A DNA stretch of 7,949 nt, taken from contig JAFZJK010000007.1 in the NCBI GenBank assembly GCA_017553965.1, positions 1 to 7,949 on the forward strand. Reading direction: 5' to 3'. Source of the stretch: Lachnospiraceae bacterium. Lineage in GTDB: Bacteria > Bacillota_A > Clostridia > Lachnospirales > Lachnospiraceae. Of the stretch, positions 1-5,918 are shown piece by piece; positions within the stretch are counted from its first letter, which is position 1; each line of letters begins with the position of its first letter. The notes below the pieces were generated by a model. That model did not search any database. It worked only from the letters and a program-made list of their open reading frames with translations, and was not told where the DNA came from. A program made the translations under genes and the position numbers.

Positions 1-14
1 AATCGGCATGGTAT

Positions 15-97
15 GCGGAGTTGCTGGAATTGGCAGACAGGCATGACTAAGGATCATGTATCGCACAGATGTGAGGGTTCAAGTCCCTTACTCCGCA
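15..97 (+). tRNA. tRNA-Leu, anticodon AAG
   Basis: This is a complete class II tRNA of 83 bases. The acceptor stem GCGGAGT (15-21) pairs fully with ACTCCGC (90-96), and A97 is the discriminator. The D loop carries AATTGGCAGA, as is usual for leucine tRNAs. The anticodon stem CATGA/TCATG (42-46/54-58) closes the loop CTAAGGA, giving anticodon AAG at 49-51. A short variable arm (about TATC/GATG) follows, then a T arm GAGGG-TTCAAGT-CCCTT. The CCA end is not encoded, so it must be added after transcription. Anticodon AAG reads CUU, and more leucine codons if A34 is deaminated to inosine. Bacteria usually keep A34 only in tRNA-Arg(ACG), although tRNA-Leu(AAG) is known from some Firmicutes. The promoter must lie before the window. 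Confidence 0.95.
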
Positions 98-112
98 TTA
101 AAAATCATCATT

Positions 113-142
113 GACCGTCTTTGATTGAGACGGTCTTTTTTT
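113..142 (+). terminator. Intrinsic terminator of the tRNA-Leu gene
   Basis: A perfect 8-bp stem GACCGTCT/AGACGGTC (113-120/128-135) with a 7-base loop is followed directly by seven T (136-142). It starts 15 bases after the tRNA, so the tRNA unit ends here and the next gene needs its own promoter. Confidence 0.92.
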
Positions 143-188
143 ACATCGATAACAACGAATCATTTACATATTAACAATGAATTGATAA

Positions 189-217
189 TTGATTTTTGGA
201 AAAATAAAAAATATACT
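189..217 (+). promoter_or_regulatory. Promoter of the XRE-family regulator gene
   Basis: A -35 box TTGATT (189-194) lies 17 bases before a -10 box TATACT (212-217), with an A-rich spacer. A tandem 7-bp repeat AATTGAT (180-186, 187-193) overlaps the -35 box. Transcription should start near 223-225, leaving a leader of about 65 bases before the ATG at 290. The start codon has TAGGAG (275-280) as ribosome binding site. This is a sequence match only. Confidence 0.65.
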
Positions 218-223
218 TATGAC

Positions 224-235
224 TGTAAGCTTACA
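224..235. promoter_or_regulatory. Perfect palindrome at the transcription start: candidate operator
   Basis: TGTAAGCTTACA is a perfect 12-bp palindrome centred a few bases after the predicted start of transcription. A symmetric site here would let a dimeric repressor block the promoter. The nearest candidate is the XRE-type regulator encoded directly downstream, which would mean autoregulation. The palindrome is seen; the binding protein is inferred. Confidence 0.45.
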
Positions 236-289
236 AAACGTGGAGAACAAAAGAGAGTTATTATATAACACTGATAGGAGCGTGGCAGT

Positions 290-1339
290 ATGAACATAAC
301 AATTGGAGAAAATATTAAGAAAATAAGGAATCAAAAAGGCGTAACACAAGAAAAACTGGCAGACAGTATAGGAGTAACCCCACAGGCGATAAGCCGATGG
401 GAATCAGGAGCAGGTTATCCGGCGATAGAGTATCTTCCTGATATAGCCGGTTTTTTTGGGATCAGCGTGGATGAGCTTCTTGGAATTAAGCTTTCTGAAC
501 GCGAGTCAAAGCGCGAAGAAATCTATTCGATGATCGATCACATAGAGGAATGTGGCTATAATCCTTCTGCCATAGATGTGTTGAGGGAAAGCCATGCAGA
601 ATTTCCGAGTGACATGAATATCAGGCTTTCATTGGCAAAGGCACTGTGTTCTGAAATGTGGGAAGAAAACCCTGACAGGGCACATATGCGAGAAGCAGAA
701 AAGATTCTTCGAGATCTAATCAGACAGTCAGATGATAACGACTTTCGGTTTTCGTGTGTTCAAGAACTCGCAGTTTTATACAAGAATGCATGGAAAGACG
801 AGCAAGGTTATGATGAGGCCGTGAAAATGCTTCCGAGCATCTGGTCTTGTAGGGAAGTCTTTATTGGGAATAGTTGCAATGGGACCGACCTGAAGAAAGA
901 TGAAATCCGAGAAAGCGTTTTAGCGTTAACGCGATGTACCGTGGGTTGTCTGAGGGACTATGTAGCTTATCAGCTGCCAAACGAGAAAGAAAACTGGGAT
1001 TCAAAAATCGAATACTTAAGGTGGATGGTAGATTTTTGTGAGAAAGTATCGGAAATGACAGGCGGGAATGAGATCTCAGGGATTAATAATAGCATGGCTG
1101 TACTGTGGAGATATATGGCTACATACTATGTGGCAATGAATAAAAAAGAAGAGACGCTTATGAGTCTTGAGAAGATGCTACAGTTAGTTGAAAAAGAGGC
1201 AGAGAATCAGTACGGTAAGTTGCCACATAACCCTGCATGGTATTTTTTGCCATATCTGGATCATGAAAGATACGATCCGGTGCGGAATGAAAAACGCTTT
1301 GAGGCAGTAAAAAAGAAATTGGCATCCTTGGCAAAGTAA
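290..1339 (+). CDS. XRE-family transcriptional regulator with helical C-terminal domain
   Basis: This is a 349-residue protein. Residues about 5-65 form a Cro/C1-type helix-turn-helix (HTH_3): GENIKKIRNQKG, then the turn helix TQEKLADSIG and the recognition helix TPQAISRWESG, closing with YLPDIAGFFGISVDELLG, the usual end of the domain. Residues about 70-349 hold no enzyme motif. They look all-helical, with alternating Leu/Ala and acidic residues in TPR-like pairs (for example LSLAKAL, RYMATYYVAMNKKEETLMSLEKML), a layout common in Clostridia regulators whose C-terminal half binds a peptide or partner. The ligand and target genes are not recognisable. The start fits TAGGAG 9 bases upstream. 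The gene is monocistronic between the tRNA terminator and the next promoter, and may control its own promoter through the palindrome at 224-235. By eye it is more AT-rich than the genes after 2800. Confidence 0.88.
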   Translation: MNITIGENIKKIRNQKGVTQEKLADSIGVTPQAISRWESGAGYPAIEYLPDIAGFFGISVDELLGIKLSERESKREEIYSMIDHIEECGYNPSAIDVLRESHAEFPSDMNIRLSLAKALCSEMWEENPDRAHMREAEKILRDLIRQSDDNDFRFSCVQELAVLYKNAWKDEQGYDEAVKMLPSIWSCREVFIGNSCNGTDLKKDEIRESVLALTRCTVGCLRDYVAYQLPNEKENWDSKIEYLRWMVDFCEKVSEMTGGNEISGINNSMAVLWRYMATYYVAMNKKEETLMSLEKMLQLVEKEAENQYGKLPHNPAWYFLPYLDHERYDPVRNEKRFEAVKKKLASLAK

Positions 1340-1355
1340 CGGATATTGTTTGAAT

Positions 1356-1446
1356 GATTGGCAGGACTAAGAGAAATCTTGTGCTGCCAATTCCGAGTTT
1401 TAGTTGTGGTTTACGATCAAGCCGGAATTGACCGGAGTTTCCTTTT
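1356..1446 (+). other. Overlapping inverted repeats after the XRE gene; possible terminator or attenuator
   Basis: ATTGGCAG (1357-1364) pairs with CTGCCAAT (1384-1391). Inside this arm, AAGA-GAAA-TCTT (1369-1380) forms a GAAA-capped stem. CAATTCCG (1388-1395) is also perfectly complementary to CGGAATTG (1423-1430), so the two long stems compete for CAAT at 1388-1391. A third small stem CCGG-N6-CCGG (1422-1435) precedes a T-rich run (1438-1448). The most modest reading is an imperfect terminator of the XRE gene; a switch is possible but unproven. The rest of the 1340-1516 gap holds only the next gene's promoter and ribosome binding site. Confidence 0.35.
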
Positions 1447-1455
1447 TTGATATAC

Positions 1456-1483
1456 TTTAGAAAGCAGATTTTTAAATTATAAT
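1456..1483 (+). promoter_or_regulatory. Probable promoter of the YcaQ-family gene
   Basis: A perfect -10 box TATAAT lies at 1478-1483. The best-spaced -35 candidate is TTTAGA (1456-1461, 16-base spacer), which is weak. A better hexamer, TTGATA (1447-1452), is 25 bases away, too far for normal use. The leader would be about 27 bases. The -10 box is convincing and the -35 assignment is not. Confidence 0.45.
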
Positions 1484-1516
1484 AGAATAATCGTATCGAA
1501 AAGACGAGGATCTCAT

Positions 1517-2716
1517 ATGCTTATAAAGACAATTACAAAACAACAAGCCGGACAGTTTATCCTGGCAAAACAGGGGCTGATCGGATCACACCGCTTTGCC
1601 GGAAAGGACGGAGCATACAGTTATGTTCGTCAGGCAGGGTGTATACAGTACGATCCTGTAGACGTGTGCGGTAAAAATGCCGAACTGACACTGCAGTCCA
1701 GAGTCAAAGGCTTTAAAAAGCAGATGCTGCAGGAGCTCCTGTATAAAGACAGACTGCTGATAGATTATCCCGATAAAGAGCTTTCCATATGGCCGACAGA
1801 GGACTGGCCGTATTTTTCGTCATACAGGGATCGCAGCGTTGAGCTTGGGAAAACATTTAAAGGGCTGTATAAACTTGAAGATAGGGCCATAGCTTATATC
1901 AGCGAACATGGTCCCGTCAGCAGTGATGATCTCCCTATCGAAGGCGAGATATTCTGGCATTCTTCAATGCACTGGAGCGGTAACTGGCATAAACCCTCAC
2001 TCGCAGCCAGATCAATCCTGGAACAGCTGTATACCGACGGTACGCTGGTTATCCACCATAAAAAGGGAAGCCGAAAGTATTATGACCTGGCACAAAATCA
2101 TCTGCCGGCATCAGTTCTAAATACTGAGAACCCATGTAAGGACGAAGATAGCTTTAAAGGCTGGCGGGTTCTTAGGCGTATAGGAGCAGTCGGACTTCTT
2201 TGGGATAAAAACAGCACAGCATTTCTGGGTATTGATATCAATGCAGAAAAAAGAAAGGCAATCCTGGCTCGGCTTTTAGAAGAAGAAAAGATCCGTCCTG
2301 TGATAGTGGAAGGTTTAAAGCCGCTGTTTTACTACCGTTCGGAAGATGCCGGACTGATGCAACAGATAATAGAAGGCAGTGCAGATCTTAAACCGCGTAT
2401 GGCATTTATGGCACCGCTTGATCCACTTTTATGGGACAAATCACTTATCAAGGCGTTATGGGATTTCCAGTACTCGTGGGAGATATACACACCTGCGGTA
2501 AAACGTAAGTACGGGTATTATACGCTTCCTATTATATATGGAGACAGGTTCATCGGCCGTATCGAGGCTGTGCCGGATCGAAAGGGAGGTATTTTACGGG
2601 TAAAAGGGCTCTGGTGGGAGCCGGGTATCCGCAAAACCAAAAAGCTTGATGCCGCACTTATGCGTACGCTAAAGAATTTTGCATCCTTTAATGACTGTAA
2701 AAGTGTAGAAATGTGA
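1517..2716 (+). CDS. YcaQ-family winged-helix DNA glycosylase
   Basis: This 399-residue protein matches the HTH_42/YcaQ family (COG3214), whose members are usually about 400 residues. Its signature near the N-terminus is GCIQYDPVDV (residues 41-50), holding Q44-Y45-D46. Family knowledge says the AlkZ branch, which unhooks interstrand crosslinks in antibiotic producers, carries QxQ, while the YcaQ/AlkX-like branch carries QxD; this protein is of the QxD type. A winged-helix segment is seen at AYISEHGPVSSDDLP (about residues 127-141). The C-terminal block has the family pattern MAPLDPLLWDKSLIKALWDF, WEIYTPAVKRKYGYYTLP, GDRFIGRIEA and LWWEPG. The likely role is excision of bulky N-alkylated bases or crosslinks in cytoplasmic DNA repair. 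CGAGGA (1505-1510) sets the start. It has its own probable promoter and no biosynthetic neighbours, so a housekeeping role is more likely than self-resistance. Confidence 0.85.
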   Translation: MLIKTITKQQAGQFILAKQGLIGSHRFAGKDGAYSYVRQAGCIQYDPVDVCGKNAELTLQSRVKGFKKQMLQELLYKDRLLIDYPDKELSIWPTEDWPYFSSYRDRSVELGKTFKGLYKLEDRAIAYISEHGPVSSDDLPIEGEIFWHSSMHWSGNWHKPSLAARSILEQLYTDGTLVIHHKKGSRKYYDLAQNHLPASVLNTENPCKDEDSFKGWRVLRRIGAVGLLWDKNSTAFLGIDINAEKRKAILARLLEEEKIRPVIVEGLKPLFYYRSEDAGLMQQIIEGSADLKPRMAFMAPLDPLLWDKSLIKALWDFQYSWEIYTPAVKRKYGYYTLPIIYGDRFIGRIEAVPDRKGGILRVKGLWWEPGIRKTKKLDAALMRTLKNFASFNDCKSVEM

Positions 2717-2720
2717 TTTA

Positions 2721-2749
2721 ATGACATTTCATCCCCGATTTTGTATAAT
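2721..2749 (+). promoter_or_regulatory. Promoter of the kinase-NfeD-FloA-LytTR operon
   Basis: A -35 box ATGACA (2721-2726, five of six consensus bases) lies 17 bases before a perfect -10 box TATAAT (2744-2749). It begins four bases after the stop codon of the preceding gene. The start of transcription should be near 2756, giving a leader of about 55 bases before the kinase start at 2810. No clear pair of LytTR direct repeats is visible upstream. Confidence 0.72.
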
Positions 2750-2781
2750 TCAGAGAGAAAGGATTGTTATATTATAAAAAA

Positions 2782-2799
2782 ATGATATGCTCTTATCAT
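2782..2799 (+). promoter_or_regulatory. Leader hairpin or dyad abutting the kinase ribosome binding site
   Basis: ATGATA (2782-2787) and TATCAT (2794-2799) form a perfect 6-bp inverted repeat around TGCTCT. The second arm ends at the base before GGAGG (2800-2804). It could be a small mRNA hairpin affecting translation or a protein-binding dyad. It is AT-rich and weak, so chance is possible. Confidence 0.3.
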
Positions 2800-2806
2800 G
2801 GAGGTG
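2800..2806 (+). promoter_or_regulatory. Ribosome binding site that fixes the kinase start at 2810
   Basis: GGAGGTG lies 5 bases (counting from GGAGG) before ATG 2810. The in-frame ATG at 2798 overlaps this site and has no ribosome binding site of its own, so the shorter protein is the better model. Confidence 0.85.
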
Positions 2807-2809
2807 AGC

Positions 2810-3559
2810 ATGGACGGATTGTTGGAAAATAAAACATTCTACCTTGTGCTTTGCGGAATACTGGTTGTGATCCTGATCGCCTGTATCATAGCTTTGGTAA
2901 GGATATATAACAGGCTGATGAAAAGGAACGAAACCCTCCGGGAAAGTATTGAAAACCTAAGCCGCTTTAATGACAAACTCAGAATGGACAGACATGATTA
3001 TCTGAACCATCTGCAGGTGGTATATGGCCTGATGGAGCTTGAGGAATATGATGAAATGAACGCATACCTCAAGAAGGTTTATAAGGAACTGTTAAAGACC
3101 GGAAAAGCCATAAAAACATCAAAACCCGCATTAAACGCTCTTCTGGCAGCTAAAACCGCCGAAGCGGATACGAAGGGGACCGAGTTTGTTATAGAGGTTA
3201 AGTCGGATCTTAAGTCCCTCGCTATTGAGGACTGGGAGCTGTGCAAAGTATTATCCAATCTTATCGATAATGCGATGAAAGCTTTGGATGATTCAGAAAA
3301 GGCGGAAAAGAAGCTTAGGGTTAATATTACGGAAACCCGCGATGAATACATATTTGAGGTGGAAAACAACGGTCCCATGATCCCCGAAGAACTGAGAGGC
3401 ACTATTTTTAAAAAGGGTTTTTCAACCAAGAAAGAGGAAGGTCACGGAATGGGTCTTGTGATAGTAACTGAGATCCTTGCCGCAAACAACGGCAGTATCG
3501 GACTTGAATCGGACGAAGGGAAAACAGTTTTTACGGTTGAGTTTAAAAAAGGAGCATAG
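2810..3559 (+). CDS. Single-pass Spo0B-type sensor histidine kinase
   Basis: This is a 249-residue membrane kinase taken from ATG 2810. Residues about 9-31 form one transmembrane helix and leave only about eight residues outside, so there is no evident sensory domain. Residues 35-100 are a Spo0B-type dimerisation/phosphotransfer helix pair with the motif RHDYLNHLQ; H62 is the expected phosphorylated histidine. Residues about 140-246 are a GHKL ATPase with N box SNLIDNAMKAL (N150, N154), G1 region ENNGP (186-190), an F-box-like FKKGFSTK and G2 region GHGMGL (211-216), so all catalytic elements are present. The layout resembles AgrC/CitA-type kinases stripped of their sensor. Its stop is 2 bases before nfeD, so the two are translationally coupled. 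The LytTR regulator at the end of the operon is the obvious phosphorylation partner (inference). Its input may come from the NfeD/FloA proteins encoded between them. Confidence 0.9.
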   Translation: MDGLLENKTFYLVLCGILVVILIACIIALVRIYNRLMKRNETLRESIENLSRFNDKLRMDRHDYLNHLQVVYGLMELEEYDEMNAYLKKVYKELLKTGKAIKTSKPALNALLAAKTAEADTKGTEFVIEVKSDLKSLAIEDWELCKVLSNLIDNAMKALDDSEKAEKKLRVNITETRDEYIFEVENNGPMIPEELRGTIFKKGFSTKKEEGHGMGLVIVTEILAANNGSIGLESDEGKTVFTVEFKKGA

Positions 3560-3561
3560 CC

Positions 3562-4044
3562 ATGGAAGCAATTCAGATTTTGGGTATTATCGTTCTGATC
3601 ATCGGAGTAGTCCTGATCGGCCTGGAGTTTTATATGCCGGGCTTCGGCTTCCCCGGGATATGCGGAACGATCTGTTCGCTGGCAGGTATATTCCTGACCG
3701 GCAAGGACATGTCACAGCGGTTGATGGTCGGTATTATCACGATCGTCGTGATCGTCGTGATGTTAGTGATCAGTATCATTGCATTTAACTCCAAAAAGGT
3801 TAAGTCGCCTATTAAACTGGAGACAGACCTGCAGGGTAAAAATCTTTTCTTAGAAGAAAAAGATATGGAATATCTTATAGGAAAGAAAGGGACTGCGATA
3901 AGCGACCTCAAGCCCTCGGGAAAAGGTGAGTTTGACGGAGTTAAACTGGATATCATATCCTCCGGACTCTATATCAAAAACGGAGCGTCACTTGTGATAT
4001 CACAGATAAAAAACAATAAGATCATTGTTGAGGAGGACAAGTAA
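3562..4044 (+). CDS. NfeD-like short membrane protein with OB-fold domain
   Basis: This is a 160-residue protein of the short NfeD type, without the serine-protease half found in long NfeD proteins. Hydrophobic segments lie at about residues 5-23, 30-46 and 53-75. The first two flank EFYMPGFGFPGICG, the typical NfeD turn. Residues about 104-157 form the OB-like NfeD domain: LIGKKGTAISDLKPSGKGEFDGVKLDI is followed by GLYIKNGASLVI, and the protein ends in KIIVEED. In many bacteria such proteins are encoded next to a flotillin and are thought to act with it in membrane microdomains. Here the gene ends exactly where floA begins (TAA at 4042-4044, ATG at 4045). GGAG near the kinase stop is its ribosome binding site. 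The third membrane segment contains a 9-bp tandem repeat coding for IVVIVV. Confidence 0.86.
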   Translation: MEAIQILGIIVLIIGVVLIGLEFYMPGFGFPGICGTICSLAGIFLTGKDMSQRLMVGIITIVVIVVMLVISIIAFNSKKVKSPIKLETDLQGKNLFLEEKDMEYLIGKKGTAISDLKPSGKGEFDGVKLDIISSGLYIKNGASLVISQIKNNKIIVEEDK

Positions 4045-5004
4045 ATGGAAGGACCTTTAATTATCGCCGGATTGGTTGTAGTATTTTTGGTAGTATTCTT
4101 TTCGATCATCCCTGTGGGGATGTGGATATCCGCAGTAGCGAGCGGAGTTAAGATCAGCGTATTCTCACTGATAGGTATGAAGCTTCGTCGTGTAAAGCCC
4201 GCCAAGATCTTAGGACCCATGATCAAGGCCACAAAAGCAGGTATCGTGGTTAAGGCAAATGAACTTGAAGCACACCTGCTTGCAGGCGGTAATGTTGATA
4301 ACGTAGTAAACGCACTTATAGCAGCAGAAAGAGCAGGCATTGATCTTTCATTTGAGCAGGCATCCGCTATAGACCTTGCAGGTCGTGATGTATTCGAAGC
4401 AGTAAAGATGAGCGTAACTCCCAAGGTTATCGAGACTCCCCAGATATCTGCAGTGGCTAAGGACGGTATCGAGCTCTTGGTTAAGGCACGTGTTACAGTA
4501 AGGACCAACATCAACCAGCTGATCGGTGGTGCCGGTGAGGCAACAGTACTTGCCAGAGTCGGCGAGGGTATCGTAACAACCGTAGGTTCGGCATTAACAC
4601 ACAGCTCCGTACTTGAGAATCCCGATGACATTTCCAAGGTTGTACTTGAAAAAGGTCTTGATTCCGGTACAGCATATGAGATCATTTCCATAGATATAGC
4701 TGATATCGATATCGGCAGAAACATCGGTGCTAACCTGCAGAGCTTACAGGCAGAAGCAAACACCAAGATAGCACAGGCCAAGGCTGAGGAAAGAAGAGCT
4801 ATGGCGGTAGCCCTTGAACAGGAAATGAAGGCAGAGGTTGTTAAGGCAGAGGCTGAGGTACCCAGAGCTATGGCTCAGGCACTTATGTCCGGCAACTTAG
4901 GCGCACTTGATTATTATAAGCTCCAGAACGTACAAGCAGACACCAAGATGAAGAAGGATATCGGAAACGGTGTAGTGGAGTTTGTAGAAACCAAAAAGAT
5001 CTGA
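4045..5004 (+). CDS. floA: Flotillin-like protein FloA
   Basis: This is a 319-residue flotillin of the FloA (YqfA) family, close in length to the Bacillus subtilis protein (about 330). Residues about 4-32 are a hydrophobic membrane anchor that should insert without crossing. An SPFH/PHB-type domain follows (about 35-215) with family stretches such as [36 protein letters not shown] and [12 protein letters not shown]. Residues about 232-278 are a coiled coil rich in Glu-Ala ([38 protein letters not shown]), and the tail [20 protein letters not shown] is diagnostic for FloA. FloA assembles membrane microdomains that scaffold signalling and secretion proteins. GAGGAGG (4030-4036) is a very strong ribosome binding site inside nfeD, and the zero-base junction implies coupled synthesis of the pair. 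Unusually, the pair lies inside a two-component operon. Confidence 0.95.
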   Translation: MEGPLIIAGLVVVFLVVFFSIIPVGMWISAVASGVKISVFSLIGMKLRRVKPAKILGPMIKATKAGIVVKANELEAHLLAGGNVDNVVNALIAAERAGIDLSFEQASAIDLAGRDVFEAVKMSVTPKVIETPQISAVAKDGIELLVKARVTVRTNINQLIGGAGEATVLARVGEGIVTTVGSALTHSSVLENPDDISKVVLEKGLDSGTAYEIISIDIADIDIGRNIGANLQSLQAEANTKIAQAKAEERRAMAVALEQEMKAEVVKAEAEVPRAMAQALMSGNLGALDYYKLQNVQADTKMKKDIGNGVVEFVETKKI

Positions 5005-5022
5005 CATAATACGGGGTGAAGC

Positions 5023-5763
5023 ATGATAACAGTTATGGTAGTTGAAGATGAAGAACAGATCGGGATCATACTTAAAAAGATGATCGAACGGACTGAGGAC
5101 TGCAAGGTGGTATCGGTATGTCTGAATTTCGCATCGGCTATCAGCGACTTTATCAGGCTCCGCCCCGATGTTGTATTTATGGACATGGACTTAAACGGCG
5201 AAAGCGGGCTTGATTGTGCAAAAGCCATTTCGGAAGTGGACCCTAAAGTGAAGATAGTATTTGCTACCGCACACAGCGAATATATGGCCGATGCCTTTGA
5301 AATCTACGCATTCGACTATCTGGTAAAGCCGTTTGATCTTGAACGTATAGGCAGGACGTTAGACAGGATAAAGAGTCTGTCGGTAAAGAAAGAGACCGAA
5401 GAAAAAACAGATCCCACATATGAGAAGCTTATCATAAGAGGAAAAGAAGAGATCAACCTGGTGGATATAAAAGACATCATCATGATCGAAAGAGTGGACG
5501 GAATGTCCAGGATCGTAACGAAAGATGAGGTCTATCTTACGTCACAGGCACTTTCATCTCTGGAGGAAAAGCTTGATCCCGAGCAGTTCATCAGATGCCA
5601 CAAGTCCTATATTATAAGGATAGGAGCCATAAAAAAACTTGAAGTGTATGGCAGATGGACATATACGGTAACCTTAAAGGATACCGAGGATACAGCACTT
5701 ATGACCTCGGCCAAGTACGATGAGATAAAGCAGAAGTTTGAGGGAAGTACAAAAGATATATAA
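5023..5763 (+). CDS. LytTR-family response regulator
   Basis: This is a 246-residue response regulator. Residues 1-120 are a receiver domain with acidic pocket E8-D9-E10, expected phosphorylation site D54 in VVFMDMDL, switch residue T82 in FATAHSEY and conserved lysine K102 in YLVKPFD; all key residues are present. After a charged linker, residues about 135-240 form a LytTR DNA-binding domain (KLIIRGKEEINLVDIKDI, then YLTSQALSSLEEKL, then FIRCHKSYIIRIGAIKKLE). LytTR regulators bind paired direct repeats upstream of their targets, often genes for cell envelope, signalling peptides or competence. The ribosome binding site is GGGGTGA (5013-5019), and the gap from floA is 18 bases. The Spo0B-type kinase at the head of the operon is its likely partner. 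Its targets are not visible here. Confidence 0.93.
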   Translation: MITVMVVEDEEQIGIILKKMIERTEDCKVVSVCLNFASAISDFIRLRPDVVFMDMDLNGESGLDCAKAISEVDPKVKIVFATAHSEYMADAFEIYAFDYLVKPFDLERIGRTLDRIKSLSVKKETEEKTDPTYEKLIIRGKEEINLVDIKDIIMIERVDGMSRIVTKDEVYLTSQALSSLEEKLDPEQFIRCHKSYIIRIGAIKKLEVYGRWTYTVTLKDTEDTALMTSAKYDEIKQKFEGSTKDI

Positions 5764-5774
5764 GTAAACATAAT

Positions 5775-5813
5775 ACCGGACTTAACTATAAATGGGTTTT
5801 GTCCGGTTTTTTT
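5775..5813 (+). terminator. Intrinsic terminator of the kinase-FloA-LytTR operon
   Basis: ACCGGAC (5775-5781) pairs with GTCCGGT (5801-5807), followed by a run of T to 5813. The loop is fairly long (19 bases). It begins 12 bases after the LytTR stop codon and closes the operon. Confidence 0.85.
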
Positions 5814-5815
5814 AA

Positions 5816-5844
5816 TTGCAGAAAAAGGTTTTTTATGGTATAGT
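5816..5844 (+). promoter_or_regulatory. Promoter of the cytidylate kinase-like gene
   Basis: A -35 box TTGCAG (5816-5821) lies 17 bases before TATAGT (5839-5844). The -10 box is preceded by TGG (5836-5838), an extended -10 element. It directly follows the upstream terminator. The leader would be about 68 bases and includes a small hairpin (TGCAGC-GTTT-GCTGTA, 5867-5882) before six T (5888-5893). Confidence 0.72.
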
Positions 5845-5904
5845 GATTATGGAGATGAGAAGGTTTTGCAGCGTTTGCTGTATGGTGTTTTTTGGAAAAT
5901 GAAC

Positions 5905-5909
5905 GGAGG
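5905..5909 (+). promoter_or_regulatory. Ribosome binding site that fixes the cytidylate kinase-like start at 5919
   Basis: GGAGG lies 9 bases before ATG 5919. The upstream in-frame TTG at 5892 would put this site inside the coding region and adds residues (ENERRLGS) that do not belong to the family, whose members begin close to the ITISRQY-type motif. Confidence 0.85.
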
Positions 5910-5918
5910 TTGGGGTCT

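Noticed and set aside
15..97. tRNA gene as an integration site of a mobile island
   Set aside because: No second copy of the tRNA 3' end, integrase gene or phage gene was seen anywhere in the window.
2690..2800. LytTR binding repeats upstream of the operon (autoregulation)
   Set aside because: I looked for paired GTT-centred direct repeats with the usual spacing and found no convincing pair.
2798..2809. ATG at 2798 as the kinase start
   Set aside because: It overlaps the GGAGGTG ribosome binding site of ATG 2810 and has none of its own.
3079..3429. Minus-strand open frame opposite the kinase gene
   Set aside because: It lies wholly within a clear kinase coding region with all motifs intact and its product is a low-complexity Ser/Ala-rich shadow.
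3969..4781. A 270-codon open frame on the minus strand opposite floA
   Set aside because: It mirrors floA. The regular codon use of floA keeps the opposite frame open, the product has no recognisable family, and no ribosome binding site precedes it.
5892..5918. TTG at 5892 as the start of the cytidylate kinase-like gene
   Set aside because: GGAGG at 5905-5909 would then be internal, and the extra nine residues do not fit the family N-terminus.
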